Positions 22,868 through 34,781 of a DNA stretch of 64,000 nucleotides are shown here, piece by piece. A program made the position numbers and the translations under genes. The notes below the pieces were generated by a model. That model searched no databases, was not told where the DNA came from, and saw nothing but the letters and a program-made list of their open reading frames with translations. How positions within the stretch are numbered: position 1 is the stretch's first letter; the number at the start of each line of letters is the position of its first letter. This stretch comes from Musa acuminata AAA Group (Eukaryota > Streptophyta > Magnoliopsida > Zingiberales > Musaceae), in NCBI RefSeq assembly GCF_036884655.1, contig NC_088347.1:16574501-16638500 (forward strand). The letters run 5' to 3'.

Positions 22868-23515
22868 ATGATATTGGTAAGACCCTAAGGTCTTATCGTG
22901 GAAGAAAAGGGAATGATAATGATTGCTTCGAGGGGATCGACCTCCTAGATCGCTTCGAGGGGATCGGTCTCCTTGATCACTTCAAGAGGATTGGCCTCCT
23001 AGGGTTTGTCCATAGAGTGGAATAATATTTCATTGATTAATTGATTGATTGATTGCCCAAGAGAAACGATTACATCACTATTTATAGGGTTCCACCTAGA
23101 GTCCTCTAGGACTTGGACTCTAATAATAAATAAATATTAAATAAACTCTATCCCACTCTAATTAAATTAAACATACTCAATAAATATTATTCAAAAGCTT
23201 AAAAAATAAAGCAATCCTAACAATTCCACCCCCTTCAAATCAGCCTTGTCCTCAAGGCTAAACAACATCAAACTCGGGGAACTTCTCTTTCAGTACTTCA
23301 ATCATAGGCTATCAGTAATGTATCACAACCCATTGATCAAGTAAGTATGGTCTCCACTTTTTGATAGTATAAGTAATATGTCGGTCTTACAGTATAGCAA
23401 TCATTGTAGAAAACTTCTGGACCTATATAATCACTTTTATCTTTGAATATTTGCTATTATAAGTGAAAATTCGTCCATCAGCGATCTTTATTTCGAATCT
23501 ATCACAGTCTTCAAT
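22868..23515 (-). mobile_element. Reina-like gypsy relic: LTR plus protease scrap
   Basis: On the minus strand, 23515-23423 encodes a short protease-region piece (DRFEIKIADGRIF) that matches the equivalent stretch of the Reina copies. Further along are the Reina-type 'gaggacaaggctgatttgaa' end, a PPT (about 23223-23240) and an LTR starting TGTTAGGATTGC at 23222. The LTR reads to about 22870, with an inverted TATA-like 'ctatttatagg' near 23078. RT and integrase are deleted. The LTR differs from that of the three other Reina copies, so this is a second Reina family. Confidence 0.65.
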
Positions 23516-24562
23516 TATTGAATCTCGTATTTTGATGATAAAATCAATTGATAAGTGTTTATATTTTAATCTACATTTTAAGTGATGCAGGATGCTTCGA
23601 TTAAAATGAGACAATTAAAGCAAAAAGAATCATGTTGTGCCGGAGGAAAACATGTTAGAAGATTGGACGTCGGGCTAGAGGATCGGTCGATGTATCGACA
23701 GAAAACTTCGGGCCATGGATTCGGGCATTGGGCCAAGAAGAGCAGATATTGTGCTAAGGATATCGGAGTTGCGGAGTCAACTGGCTGATTGGGCAATAGG
23801 CCACAAGAGAGGATGATGCACCAAAGAATCGGACGAAGCGTCGAGGGACCAATGACATGCCGGAGAACATGATTAATGCTTAGTATTAATTGTCTAGATT
23901 GAAGTGTATTTTACATGTGTAGGATTAACTACGATAGAAGGCATGAAGCAAAATTAAGTCCTAAATTCAAGGATGCGATTTCGTTGGGAGTTCGAGAGTT
24001 CATCGAGAGTCCGGACGTTCATCAGAAGTTCTGGCGGAACCAGTCAAGAAGTCTCGGAGCTTGCTAGAGAAGCTCATCAGAACTCACCAAGAAGATCATT
24101 GTGAAGTCCAAGAGCTTGCCGGGAGTCCATCGGAACATTGCCGAGAGATCGTCGAAAGTTTGCCGAAAGATCATCGGAAGCTCGTCGAAAGAAACCGAAC
24201 TTATCTTGCTCAGATTATGTCTTAGATTTCGTAGTTAGTACGTAATTAAGTTTGAATTTGGGCAAACCGAACTAGGGGCCAGCTAGACCCATGTAAGGAC
24301 TATGTTGGGTCCAATGAGAGACCCAAACAGTGCCCCAAGAGGTGATATTGTCGTGGTACAGTCTTCAAGATTGTGTTAAGCGGTGGTATCGCCAATTTGG
24401 GCGGTTGTACCGCCCTTGGCAGGGTGCCAGGTGGTGGTATCACCCAGCACAGCATCCCAGTTGGCGGTACCACCAAATTGGGTGGTGGTACCTCCCAATG
24501 CAGTGTTAGTGTCAGACTGACACTAGCAGTGGTACTGCCCAACGCAGGTGGTGGTACCGCCC
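23516..24562 (+). repeat. Sirevirus 5' LTR (LTR E), part 1
   Basis: Starts TATTGAATCTCG (a variant of TGTTGAATC) and runs into the palindrome array (24380-24562), where the Galadriel element interrupts it. It continues at 30989. It has the longer start region, like LTR A. Confidence 0.8.
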
Positions 24563-25355
24563 TGTCACGAACGGTCGTCGCGCACCTGCAACAACTCCGT
24601 TCAACGAACCGTTCGTCGCTCCCACCCGCATGTACAGCTGCTTGACAGCATGTTTTCTCATGGTTTTGGGTCATTTTTCTTGTAAATATGTAAGTTCGAA
24701 CAAGCTGTAGCGTTGCAAAGCGACCGTTCACCGAACCGAGCAAAACAGCCCCAAAATAGCCCAAAACAGCTCCGTTTTCGCGTGCCGCGGGAGGAGAGCG
24801 GAGAGCTGCCTCCGCTCACCAAAATGTCAACCATCTCAGACCCCAAGAACCCCCCGGGTGGCACATGGCTGGATGGGGCTTCGGTTATATACCGGGCGTT
24901 GAACACTCTTTCGCAAGTTAGCACGTGACCTTTACGGGAACTTGGTTTTGCGTCCGGGACCAGGTGAGCGGCTGTTTGTGGGCTTGAGGCTGTTCGTTCA
25001 TCCTTGAAAGCCTTGTTTTTCTCCCTCTCCCTCTTTTCTCTTGTGCACACAAGGTGTTCGACGAATTGCTTGTAAAGCTTTCCTTTTCGTGAGACTTCGG
25101 GACTTGTCTGTTGCTCGTTCTTTCGATCTAACTCTCTTTCTCTTTTACAGGTCCTTCGGGACCTGGGAGAGGTTACAAAGTGGGCTGATCCTTGCGGAGC
25201 AAGATCGCAAGGGCGAAGTGCGACTTAGGCAACGCAAGTTAAGTTCGCGTCTTTGCCACAAGTGTAACTCGCGACTTAGGCAACGCAAGCTAAGTTCGCG
25301 TCTTTGGCCGCAAGGGTGCCGCACGCCTTAGGAAATTCCAGCTAAGGTCGTGACA
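24563..25355 (+). repeat. Galadriel 5' LTR
   Basis: 793 bp. A TATA-like TATATA lies at 24886-24891. Near the end are tandem 'cgacttaggcaacgcaag' units (25218-25310). About eight base differences from the 3' LTR are seen in the first ~190 bases, so the insertion is not brand new. Confidence 0.9.
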
Positions 25356-25358
25356 TTG

Positions 25359-25370
25359 TGGTATCAGAGC
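25359..25370 (+). other. Galadriel PBS
   Basis: TGGTATCAGAGC three bases after the LTR end, matching initiator Met-tRNA. Confidence 0.85.
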
Positions 25371-25641
25371 GGGCAAGCTCTTCGATCGAACAGCGAACGA
25401 ACTTCGCAACTTCGCCCTGGCAAAGCATCGTGGCGAATCAAGCAAGACGGGGCAAGCCGGACCCTTGCCCCAAGCAGCCGCAGGTGGGCTGCATGTGCAC
25501 ACTCGCTCTCATGCTGTTGGAGCCGCTCAAGAGGAGCGCGGCAGCGAATAGGATGAGCGAGAAATTGGCAACTCTCCGCGAGCGGAGGAAGCGCAATCTG
25601 GTGCGCTAACTGGGAAAAAGAGTCATAAGGAGAGACTCACA

Positions 25642-28600
25642 ATGGCAGAAACCCGCCTGGATGTTCTGGAAGCGAGCATGGAGGAACTCTACCATGGCCA
25701 ACAAAGACTTGTTGGGGTAGAGAGCTCACAAGAGGAAGCAGAGTCCAGGATCGACAAGGTCGAGGCCCTAGTCGACCGACTGTCCGATGACAACAAGGAC
25801 TCCGTGCAGCACTTACAGGATGTTGTGGCGGAACTCATTGCAAAGGTGGCCATGCTCACAAGAACGCTAAATGCGGGAGGGGGCAACACCCGCGCTGCAC
25901 CGCCACAAAATTTGAGGGCACTTGAGCCCCATGGATATGGAGGGGCCAGAGATGCCAAGGAGCTCGAGAACTTTCTATTCGATATGGAGCAATACTTCCG
26001 AGCTACGAGGCCCGATTCTGAAGATACCAAAGTTTCCATAGCAACAATGTATCTGAACGGAGATGCGAAACTTTGGTGGCGCACTCGTTGGGAGGAGATC
26101 CAACAAGGTCGGTGTCAAGTCGACACATGGGAAGACTTGAAGCGGGAGTTGAGAACTCAGTTCCTATCGGAGAATACAGAGTTCGTCGCAAGAAGGAAGT
26201 TAAGACAACTCCGCCAAAGTACCACCATCCGAGACTATGTGAAGCAGTTTTTTGCACTAATGCTGGACATACAGGACATATCCGAGAAGGATAAGTTGTT
26301 CAGCTTCCTCGATGGTTTGAAACCATGGGCTCAACATGAGCTGAATCGAAGGAATGTTACCGATGTAGTCGGGGCAATTGCAGCTGCAGAAAGGCTCACC
26401 GACTTTGTTTCCTCTGAAGACCCAGCGAGAAGGAAACAATCTTCAGGCAATCGCCCTCTAAAACATTCTCGAGGGAAGGAGCTCGGGGGCGAAAAGAAGA
26501 AAAAGAGCTCCCACAAAGGGCTGAACCCGAAAGGCAAGGCCTCAAAACCTAGAGGATGCTTCTTGTGTGGAGGACCGCACATGGTAAGGGAGTGCCCACA
26601 AAAACAGGCACTCAATGCATTGACGACTTCCATCCACCCTCCCCGATCGGACAAGGGCAAAGCTGTCGCCCTTAGCTCAAGCAGTTCTGAATCCAACAGC
26701 GACGATGAGGAGTCGCAAGGACCCCGAATGGGAACAATGCGTTTGCGGAACGCTATGCGGGGTCAAGTTGGGGAGAACATGAAGACGAAGGCACAAAAAG
26801 CAGGAAGTAGCGAACTAATGTATGTGGACATCAAGCTAAATGGCCAAACGACCCGTGTAATGGTGGATACGGGCGCTACCCACAACTTCATAGCCGATCG
26901 CGAAGCACAGCGACTTGGGTTGACCTTGGAGAAGAGCCCAAGCCGAATGAAAGCGGTGAACTCGGAGGCCAGGCGAATCTCCGGGTTGGCGAAGGGTGTT
27001 CCTATCAAAATCGGGACTTGGAGCGGAAACACCAACATGAAGGCCGTGCCACTGGACGACTTCCAAGTGATTCTTGGAATGGAGTTTATGCACGCGGCGA
27101 AGTTGGTGCCGATGCCGTTCTTGAACTCCCTATGTATGATGGGAGGTGATGACCCCTGCGTGGTTCCTGTCTCTCGGAGAGGAACCAAGGAGCCCCAACA
27201 TATTTCGGCATTACAATTGAAGAAAGGGGTGCGAAAGGGAGAACTGACGTTCGTGGCTGCTATGAAGCTAGAGCCACTCAACGAAGAGATCATTCAAGAA
27301 CCTGCTGTGGTGGCGAACGTCCTGAAGGAGTTCAAAGACGTTATGCCACCCGAGTTGCCGAAGACTCTTCCACCATGCAGAGGCGTGGATCATAGTATCG
27401 AGCTGGAGTCAGGAGTGAAGCCTCTAGCGAGACCACCCTACCGCATGCCCCCGCCAGAGTTGGCAGAACTCAGAAAGTAGTTAGGTGAACTGCTAAGCGG
27501 TGGCCTCATCCGCAGCTCAAAAGCACCTTTCGGAGCTCCAGTTCTCTTCCAGAAGAAACAAGATGGGAGCCTCCGATTATGCGTCGACTATCGAGCCCTC
27601 AACAAAGTAACGGTGAAGAACAAGTATCCCATCCCGCTCATCGCGGACTTGTTCGATCAATTGGGCAAGGCGAAGTATTTCTCAAAACTCGACCTTCGGT
27701 CGGGATATTGGCAGGTGCGCATTGCTGAAGGCGACGAAGCAAAGACTACTTGTGTGACCAGATATAGAGCGTTTGAGTTCTTGGTGATGCCTTTTGGCTT
27801 AACCAACGCTCCGGCCACATTCTGTACTCTCATGAACCAGCTATTCAAGGAGTATTTGGATAAGTTCGTGGTCGTCTACTTGGACGATATCGTCGTCTAC
27901 AGCCAAACGCTCGAGGAGCATGTCAAGCACCATCGGACGATTTTCAAGGTTCTCAGGGAGAACACGTTGTTCGTAAAAAGGGAGAAATGCTACTTTGCTC
28001 AAACTGAGATCCTATTCTTGGGGCATCGAATTGGTGATGGCTCCATTCGGATGGACAAGTCGAAGGTGCAAGCAGTTGCGGAATGGCGAACTCCAAAGAA
28101 GGTGCCAGAGTTGAGATCCTTCCTTGGTTTCGTCAACTACTATCGACGCTTCATTGCCGGGTATTCGAAGCGGGCGACCCCACTGACGGAGTTGCTGAAG
28201 AAGGAGCAGCCTTGGAAGTGGTCGGACAAATGTGAGATAGCATTCCAAGACTTGAAAGCTGCTGTCCTAGAAGAACCAGTGCTCAAATTGCCAAACTATG
28301 GAGAGCCCTTTGAAGTCCACACAGATGCTTCGGACTTCGCTATTGGAGGAGTACTAATGCAGGAAGGTCATCCGGTGGCCTACGAGAGCCGTAAACTCAA
28401 CGAGACCGAGAGGCGGTATCCAGTGCATGAGAAGGAGATGACAGTAGTGATCCACTGTCTACGAGTTTGGCGACACTACCTTCTCGGGTCGCGATTTGTG
28501 CTGAGGACAGACAACATCGCCCTAAGTTATTTCCAAACTCAGAAGAAGCTCTCCCCAAAGCAAGCACGGTGGTAGGACTTCCTGGCTGAATTTGATATGG

Positions 28601-30186
28601 CAATGGAATACAAGCCCGGGAAGGCGAATGTCGTGGCCGATGCGCTGAGTCGAAAAGTGGAATGCGTGAATGCTGCACAACTAGAGGGCAGAGGCCAAGC
28701 AAGTCAGTTACACTCCAACTTCCTTTCCCAAATCAGAGATGGACTGTATAGTGATCCCCAGGCAGTTATCCTAATGCAGCTCATCAAAGAAGGCAAGGCA
28801 CGACGATTTTCGGTCTAGGAGGGACTTGTTTACACAAAAGGGAATAGGGTTTATGTTCCCCGAGTGGACAATTTAAGGCGTGAACTCTTAAAAGAGTGTC
28901 ATAATTCCCTTTGGGCTGGACACCCCGGCATTCACAGAACGTTGGCTCTCGTAGAGAGGGCCTTCTACTGGCCAAAGATGGGGATTGATGTGGAGGAGTA
29001 TGTTCGAACATGCCTTACTTGCCAACAAGATAAGGCGGAGCAGCGGAAGCCGGTGGGACTTTTGGAGCCTTTGCCCGTACCAGAAAGGCCATGGGAGAGC
29101 ATTTCCTTAGACTTCATATCAAGCTTGCTACCTGTAGGGGGACTTGGATCGATACTCATGGTGGTCGATCGGTTTTCAAAGTATGCAACTTTCATTGCTG
29201 CTCCCCTACACTGTTCAGTTGAAGAGGTGGCCAGACTGATGATGAAGGGTGTAGTGAAGTATTGGGGAGTCCCACACAATATCATTAGCGATCGTGACGC
29301 TCGGTTCCTGGGACGATTCTGGACCGAGCTATTCAAATTGTTGGGGTCAAAGTTATACTTCTCTACAAGCCTCCACCCCCAAACGGATGGCCAGACTGAA
29401 AGAATAAATTCGCTCTTGGAGCAGTATCTCCGGCACTACGTGAGTGCCAATCAACGAGATTGGGTGAAGCTGTTGGACATCGCCCAATTCTCCTACAACT
29501 TGCAGCGGAGCTCTGCATCCAACAAGAGCCCCTTCGAAATTATCACAGAACAACAACCATCGACTCCGCACACTATGGCAATTGGGTATACTGGGAGTAG
29601 TCCATCAGCCTATCATTTCGCAAAGGAGTGGCATCGAAATGCCGATATTGCGCGAGCTTACTTGGAGAAGGCGGCAAAACGGATGAAGAAGTGGGCAGAC
29701 TTGGGAAGGCGACCACAAGAGTTCAAAGTTGGCGATTTGGTGTTGGTAAAGCTCCAACCAGCATCACTCCAATTCTTCAGGAACAGAGTTCACAAAGGAT
29801 TGGTGCGTAAGTATGAAGGGCCCTTCCCAATTATCAATAGAGTAGGCAATGTTTCTTACATGTTGCAGCTGCCGGCGTGGTTCAAAATTCACAACGTTCT
29901 TCACGCCAGCAACCTAAAGGCCTACCATTCGGATCCGCAAGATACTTCTCGAAGTGTTCCAACTCAGCTTCCTCCCATCACAGCCTCCTACAAGAAGCGA
30001 GTGGAAACCATTCTGGTGGATCGTAAGATAAAGCTACCCAACGGAGCGGAACAGACATAGTACTTGGTGAAGTGGCGAAAGCTTCCCCGAACTGAAGCCA
30101 GTTGGGAGCCTGAAGACGCCCTGCGAAATGAAGAAGAAGTCATCAACAACTACCAACAAGCGTCGATGAGGGCATCGACAGTTTAA
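25642..30186 (+). pseudogene. gag-pol: Galadriel Gag-Pol polyprotein with four in-frame TAG stops
   Basis: One uninterrupted register of 1515 codons from ATG 25642 to TAA 30184-30186. All four breaks are TAG: 27478, 28573, 28816 and 30058. Gag begins with a coiled-coil-like region (residues 1-80), then a capsid domain and a knuckle CFLCGGPHMVREC (306; CX2CX3HX4C). Protease has DTGATHNF (D409), RT has YLDDIVVYS (746-754), and RNase H has [10 protein letters not shown] (D895). Integrase has the HHCC zinc region (about 1085-1130) and D1157, D1217, E1253, with the expected 35-residue last gap. A GPF module (EGPFPIINRVG) and a chromodomain (YLVKWRKLP, SWEPED) close the protein. The final stop separates the chromodomain from integrase. 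Each TAG fits a former CAG. Confidence 0.94.
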
Positions 30187-30198
30187 GTGGGGGAGAAT
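30186..30198 (+). other. Galadriel PPT
   Basis: AGTGGGGGAGAA-type tract right after the polyprotein stop and directly before the 3' LTR. Confidence 0.85.
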
Positions 30199-30988
30199 GT
30201 CACGAACGGTCGTCGCGCACCCACAACAACTCCGTTTAACGAACCGTTCGTCGCTCCCACCCGCATGTACAGCTGCTTGACAGCAAGTTTTCTCATGGTT
30301 TTGGGTCATTTTGCTTGTAAATATGTAAGTTCGAACAAGCTGCAGCGTTGCAAAGCGATCGTTCACCGAATCGAGCAAAACAGCCCCAAAATAGCCCAAA
30401 ACAGCTCCGTTTTCGCGTGCCGCGGGAGGTGAGCGGAGAGCTGCCTCCGCTCACCAAAATGTCAACCATCTTAGACCCCAGGAACCCCTCGGGTGGCACA
30501 TGGCTGGATGGGGCTTCGGTTATATACCGGGCGTTGAACACTCTTTCGCAAGTTCGCACGTGACCTTTACGGGAACTTGGTTTTGCGCTCGGGACCTGGT
30601 GAGCGGCTGTTTGTGGGCTTGCAGCTGTTCGTTCATCCTTGAAAGCCTTGTTTTTCTCCCTCTCCCTCTTTTCTCTTGTGCACACAAGGTGTTCGATGAA
30701 TTGCTTGTAAAGCTTTCCTTTTCGCGAGACTTCGGGACTTGTCCGTTGCTCGTTCTTTCGATCTAACTCTCTTTCTCTTTTACAGGTCCTTCGGGACCTG
30801 CGAGAGGTTACAAAGTGGTGATCCTTGCGGAGCAAGATCACAAGGGCGAAGCGCGACTTAGGCAACGCAAGCTAAGTTCGTGTCTTTGCCACAAGGGTGA
30901 CTCGCGACTTAGGCAACGCAAGCTAAGTTCGCGTCTTTGGCCGCAAGGGTGCCGCACGCCTTAGGCAATTCCAGCTAAGGTCGTGACA
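30199..30988 (+). repeat. Galadriel 3' LTR
   Basis: 790 bp, same termini as the 5' LTR; TATA-like sequence at 30521-30526. Confidence 0.9.
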
Positions 30989-31560
30989 GCCCGTGCCCGG
31001 GAAACCCGGGATAAGATATTTTTAGGCTCCAAGTTTGAATCAACTTGAAGCCTATAAATACCCCTCTCATCCTTGGTTAACAAACACGAGCACAGTGTAT
31101 TCAAAAGTGAGAAAATGTTGTTGCAATCTCTTTAGAAATTCCCTCCTCCACTCTAAGTTTAGAATTCTGTAAGAGGATTATGAGTGCTTGTAAGGGTTGT
31201 CTTAAACCTGTGAAAAGGAGAAGAGGGGTGTAAAAGGTGGTTGGTCTTCGTCTATTGAAGGAAGACTGATAGTGGATGCCGGTGGCCTCGACGGAAATGA
31301 AATCGACGAAGTGGATGTAGGTCACGATGACCAAACCACTCTAAAATCTGGTTTGTATTTCTTTGAGCAATTTACTTTAACTACAAACCTCCTTACTTGC
31401 TCTTTACATCCATTACTCTCTTACGTATTGTTTAAAAGTATTACCTTTACAAAATGGTTTTACGTTGGAAATAATTTTAATCGAAATGAAGTTTTGAAGA
31501 CGTAATTCTTACCGCTGTACTAATTCACCCCCCCTCTTAGTGCCAACCTTGATCCTAATA
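30989..31560 (+). repeat. Sirevirus 5' LTR (LTR E), part 2
   Basis: Resumes after the Galadriel insertion, with TATA box TATAAATA at 31053-31060, the 'ggttggtcttcgtctattga' block, a C-tract (31528-31534) and an end GATCCTAATA. A PBS and gag follow directly. The Galadriel element separates the promoter from the upstream U3 by 6.4 kb. Confidence 0.82.
31053..31060 (+). promoter_or_regulatory. TATA box of LTR E
   Basis: TATAAATA in an AGCCTATAAATA context. It lies upstream of the facing gag pair, so it could drive a hairpin transcript. Confidence 0.55.
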
Positions 31561-31561
31561 G

Positions 31562-31575
31562 TTGGTATCAGAGCC
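31562..31575 (+). other. PBS of Sirevirus E
   Basis: TTGGTATCAGAGCC two bases after the LTR end. Confidence 0.85.
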
Positions 31576-31611
31576 TTATGATTTCTCAGTTGGTTTAACA
31601 CCCAAAGAGAA

Positions 31612-32553
31612 ATGGCTCTTTTCGGCTTTCAAGAGGGTCACTCTCTCATTCGTCCTCCCTTTTTCAATGAGATAGACTACATATATTGGAAAACTCTAAT
31701 GAGAGTTTTTTTGCTTTCTTTGGATTTGAACTTATGGCATATATTCGAAAACGGATTTGAAATGTCTTCTCTTCTAATTAACAATTAGAATAATTTGGAG
31801 AAGAAGACGTTTTCTCTAAATGCAAAGGCTATAAATGTCTTAATTTGCGCCTTAGACAAAAATGAGTTTAATCGAATTTCTATGTGTGAAATGGGTTTCG
31901 AAATTTAGCAGACTCTTGAAACCACACACGAAGGCATATGTAGTGTTAAGGATTCTAAAGTTAATTTTTTGATGCACGATTTTGAACTGTTTCATATGAA
32001 GCCAAGCGAAAACATTAGAGATATGTACACTCATTTTATGGATGTCGTCAATGGTTTAAAAGCTCTTGATAAAAGCTTTTCGAATTTTGAATTCATTAAC
32101 AAGATTTTAAGATCTCTATCTAAAAATTGGAATCCGAATGTAACGACAATACAAGAATCAAAAGATTTGAACTATTTCTCTCTCGAAGAGCTAATAGGGT
32201 CTTTGATGACCTATGAAATGACGTGCAATGCACGTGAAGAACTCGAGAACCACCTTCCAAAGAACAGGAAGGATTTCAGACTTAGAACATTTGAAGACCA
32301 CTCGAGCATAAGCTCAAGTGATGGTGAACATGAACTCCTCACTAATAAATTTAAAAAGTTCATGAAACCAAAATTAAACAATAAAAAAAATGCAACTACT
32401 TGCTTTGAATGCAAGAAGAACATAAATTGGGATGAAACGAGCTCCTCCGAAGATGAGGAGAAAATCAACAAAGGCGAGGTGACAGACTACGCCTTAACGG
32501 CTTTCGACGATAAGGTAATAAAAATGTCATTAGTTTATTTCCAAATTACATGA
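31612..32553 (+). pseudogene. gag: Sirevirus Gag, degraded, plus strand
   Basis: ATG at 31612, MALFGFQEGHSLIRPP start. Two in-frame stops lie near 31786 and 31906, and the frame is open from 31969 to 32553. The block HDFELFHMKPSENIRDMY and the acidic SSISSSDGEHELL segment match the other copies. The zinc knuckle is cut after CFECKK by an internal deletion, so RNA binding would be lost. It is followed by ~390 bases of spacer and a minus-strand gag that is its reverse complement. Confidence 0.82.
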
Positions 32554-32941
32554 TGCTTCTCATGAGTTATTTTTAATTTAGTTTATTTTTTTCTTAAAAA
32601 TTGCATGTTTAATAATATAAAGAAAATGCAAAAAAATTAGAAATCATACTTATCATTCTAGTAATTTTGAAAATCACCATGAAAAATACATGTTTATGAT
32701 AAACAAAAGAATTTTAATTAAAAATACCTTATAAAATCATGCTTGATGTTTTAATGATGTAATTATGTAATGAAAATATTAAATACTTTGAAACCATGTT
32801 TTGATGTCATGCATAATGATCATGCTTAATAAATTTCAAAATTATACATGATGATTCTTGCGATTTATAGATTATAGATTTTTGCCGTAATGAAAGTTGC
32901 TTTTTCAGTTTTAAAAATGATGCATGCTTTGATTTAGCATA
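32554..32941 (+). other. AT-rich spacer between facing gag copies
   Basis: AT-rich with ATGATG runs, like the DNA that follows gag in the copy at 21041. I see no gene. It would form the loop of a gag-gag hairpin. Confidence 0.5.
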
Positions 32942-33793
32942 AATGAAAGAGCTTCCTTCGTCCCAAAGAGCTTCCTTCGTCTTGCATTCATAGCAAGTAA
33001 TTGCATTCTTTTTAAGTTTATTTTTGTTCTTTAACTCTTGTTTCATGAACCTTTTAAATTTCATAGTGAGGAGTTCATGTTCACCATTACTTGAGCTTAT
33101 GCTCGAGTGGTCTTCGATTGTTCTTAGTTCGAAATCCTTCCTATTCTTTAGAAGGTGGTTCTCATGTTCTTTACGTGCATTGTACATCATTTCATATGTC
33201 ATTAAAGACCCGATAAGTTCTTCGATCAAAAAGGTATTCAAATTTTTTGATTCTTATATAGCCGTTATTTTTGAATCCCAATTCTTCGAAAGCTATCGTA
33301 AAATCTTATTAACGTGTTTAAAATTCGAAAAGCTTTTACCAAGAGCTTTTAAACTATTGAAGACATCTGTAAAATGGGTGTACATGTCTCCAATAGTCTT
33401 GCTTGGTTTCATTTGAAATAGCTCGAAATCATGCATTAAAAAATTAATCTTCAAATCTTTTACTCTATTAGTACCTTTGTGTATAATTTCTAGAGTATGC
33501 CATATGCCAAAAGTCGTTTCACACATAGAAATTCGATTAAACTCAGTTTTATCTAAAGCGTAAAATAGAGCGTTTATAGCTCTAGCATTTAAGGAAAAAG
33601 TCTTCTTCTCCAAATCATTCCAATAGTTCATTGGAAGAGAAGACCTAAAATCGCTTTCGATAATATTCTATAGATTCAAATCTAAAGAAAGCAAGAAAAC
33701 TCTCATTTAAGTTTTCCAATAAGTGTAGTCCGTCCCATTGAATAAGGGAGGATGAATGAGAGAGTAACCCTCTTGAAAGCCGAAAAGAGCCAT
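32942..33793 (-). pseudogene. gag: Sirevirus Gag, degraded, minus strand
   Basis: On the minus strand from an ATG at 33793. Open pieces are 33631-33293 and 33241-32807; stops and at least one frame break lie between. It shares KNRKDFELRT, EDHSSISSSNGEHELL and the start of the knuckle (CYECK, then a deletion) with the plus-strand copy. Over the SSIS region the two copies are close to 90% alike by eye. The knuckle is disrupted at nearly the same point in both. Confidence 0.8.
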
Positions 33794-33825
33794 TTCTCAT
33801 TGGGTGTTAAACCAAATGAGAAAAC

Positions 33826-33840
33826 GAGGCTTTGATACCA
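33826..33840 (-). other. PBS of minus-strand Sirevirus
   Basis: Reverse complement reads TGGTATCAAAGCCTC, a slightly mutated PBS at the expected distance from the minus-strand gag. Confidence 0.7.
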
Positions 33841-34780
33841 TCGCTTAACACTGGGCGGTACCACTGCCTGCAGCCTCTCGGAGGTTGTGGCTAGGTAGTA
33901 CCACCGCTTGACACAATCTCGGAGACTATGCCACGACGATGTCACCTCTTGGGGCATTATTTGGGCCTTTTCATTGGGCCCAACACAGTTCTTACATGGG
34001 CCCAACTAGCCCATAATTGGGTTGGTCCAATTATAAACCCAATTATGTGCTAACTACGAAATCTAAGACATATTTAAGCTAAACATGTCCATAAGTCTTG
34101 GTTTCTTCTAACGAGCTTCCGGTGATCTTCCAACGAACTTCTGATGATCTCTCGGTAATGTTCCAGCGGACTCCCGGCAAGCTCCTAGGCTTCACGACGA
34201 TCTTCTTGGTGAGTTTTGATGAGCTTCTCTGGTAATCTCTGAGACTTCTCGGCTGGTTCCGACAGAACTTCGGACGAACGTCCGTACTTTCGATAAACTC
34301 TCGAACTCCCAACGAAATCACGTCCTTGACTTCGGGACTTCATTTTGCTTCATGCCTTGCTATCATAGTTAATCCTATATATGTAAAACACACTTCGATC
34401 TAGACAATTAATACTAAGCATTAATCATGTTGTCTAGCATATCATTGGTCCCTCGATGCTTCGTCTGATTCTTTGGTGCATCGTCCTCTCTTGCGGCCTA
34501 TTGCCTAATCAGCCAGTTGACTCTATAACTTCGATATCCTTGGTGCAATATCCGCTCTTCTTGGCCTAATGCCCGAATCCATGGCTCAAAGCCTTCTGTC
34601 GATACGTCGATCGATCCTTCGGTCCGACGTCTAATCTTCTGACATATTTTCCCCTAGCGTAACATGATTTTTCATGTTTTAATTGTCTCATCCTGATCGA
34701 AGCATTCTGCGTTACTCAAAACATATATTAAATCATAAACACTTATTAATTGGTTTCATCATCAAAATATGAGATTCAAC
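33841..34780 (-). repeat. Sirevirus LTR, minus strand, lacking its 3' half
   Basis: Read on the minus strand it starts at 34780 (GTTGAATCTCAT) and runs through the palindrome region (33850-33960). It then stops at the PBS boundary: TATA, C-tract and LTR end are deleted. The breakpoint lies exactly beside the PBS. Confidence 0.75.
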
Positions 34781-34781
34781 G

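Larger units (their letters stand above)
24563..30988 (+). mobile_element. Ty3/gypsy Galadriel-type chromovirus (Monkey-like), complete
   Basis: A 6426 bp element bounded by TGTCACGAAC and AAGGTCGTGACA, with LTRs of 793 and 790 bp, PBS, one Gag-Pol frame and a PPT. It sits inside LTR E, which resumes at once after it. The bases GCCC occur on both sides (24559-24562, 30989-30992), a probable 4-base TSD. Its base composition is clearly richer in G and C than the surrounding DNA. The Galadriel assignment rests on Gag style, size and the C-terminal chromodomain. Monkey of banana is the named relative I recall; this was not verified by search. Confidence 0.88.

Noticed and set aside
24658..25050. 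130-codon minus-strand ORF in the Galadriel LTR (related frame at 30293-30865)
   Set aside because: It is LTR sequence, the frame differs between the two LTRs, and it overlaps the promoter.
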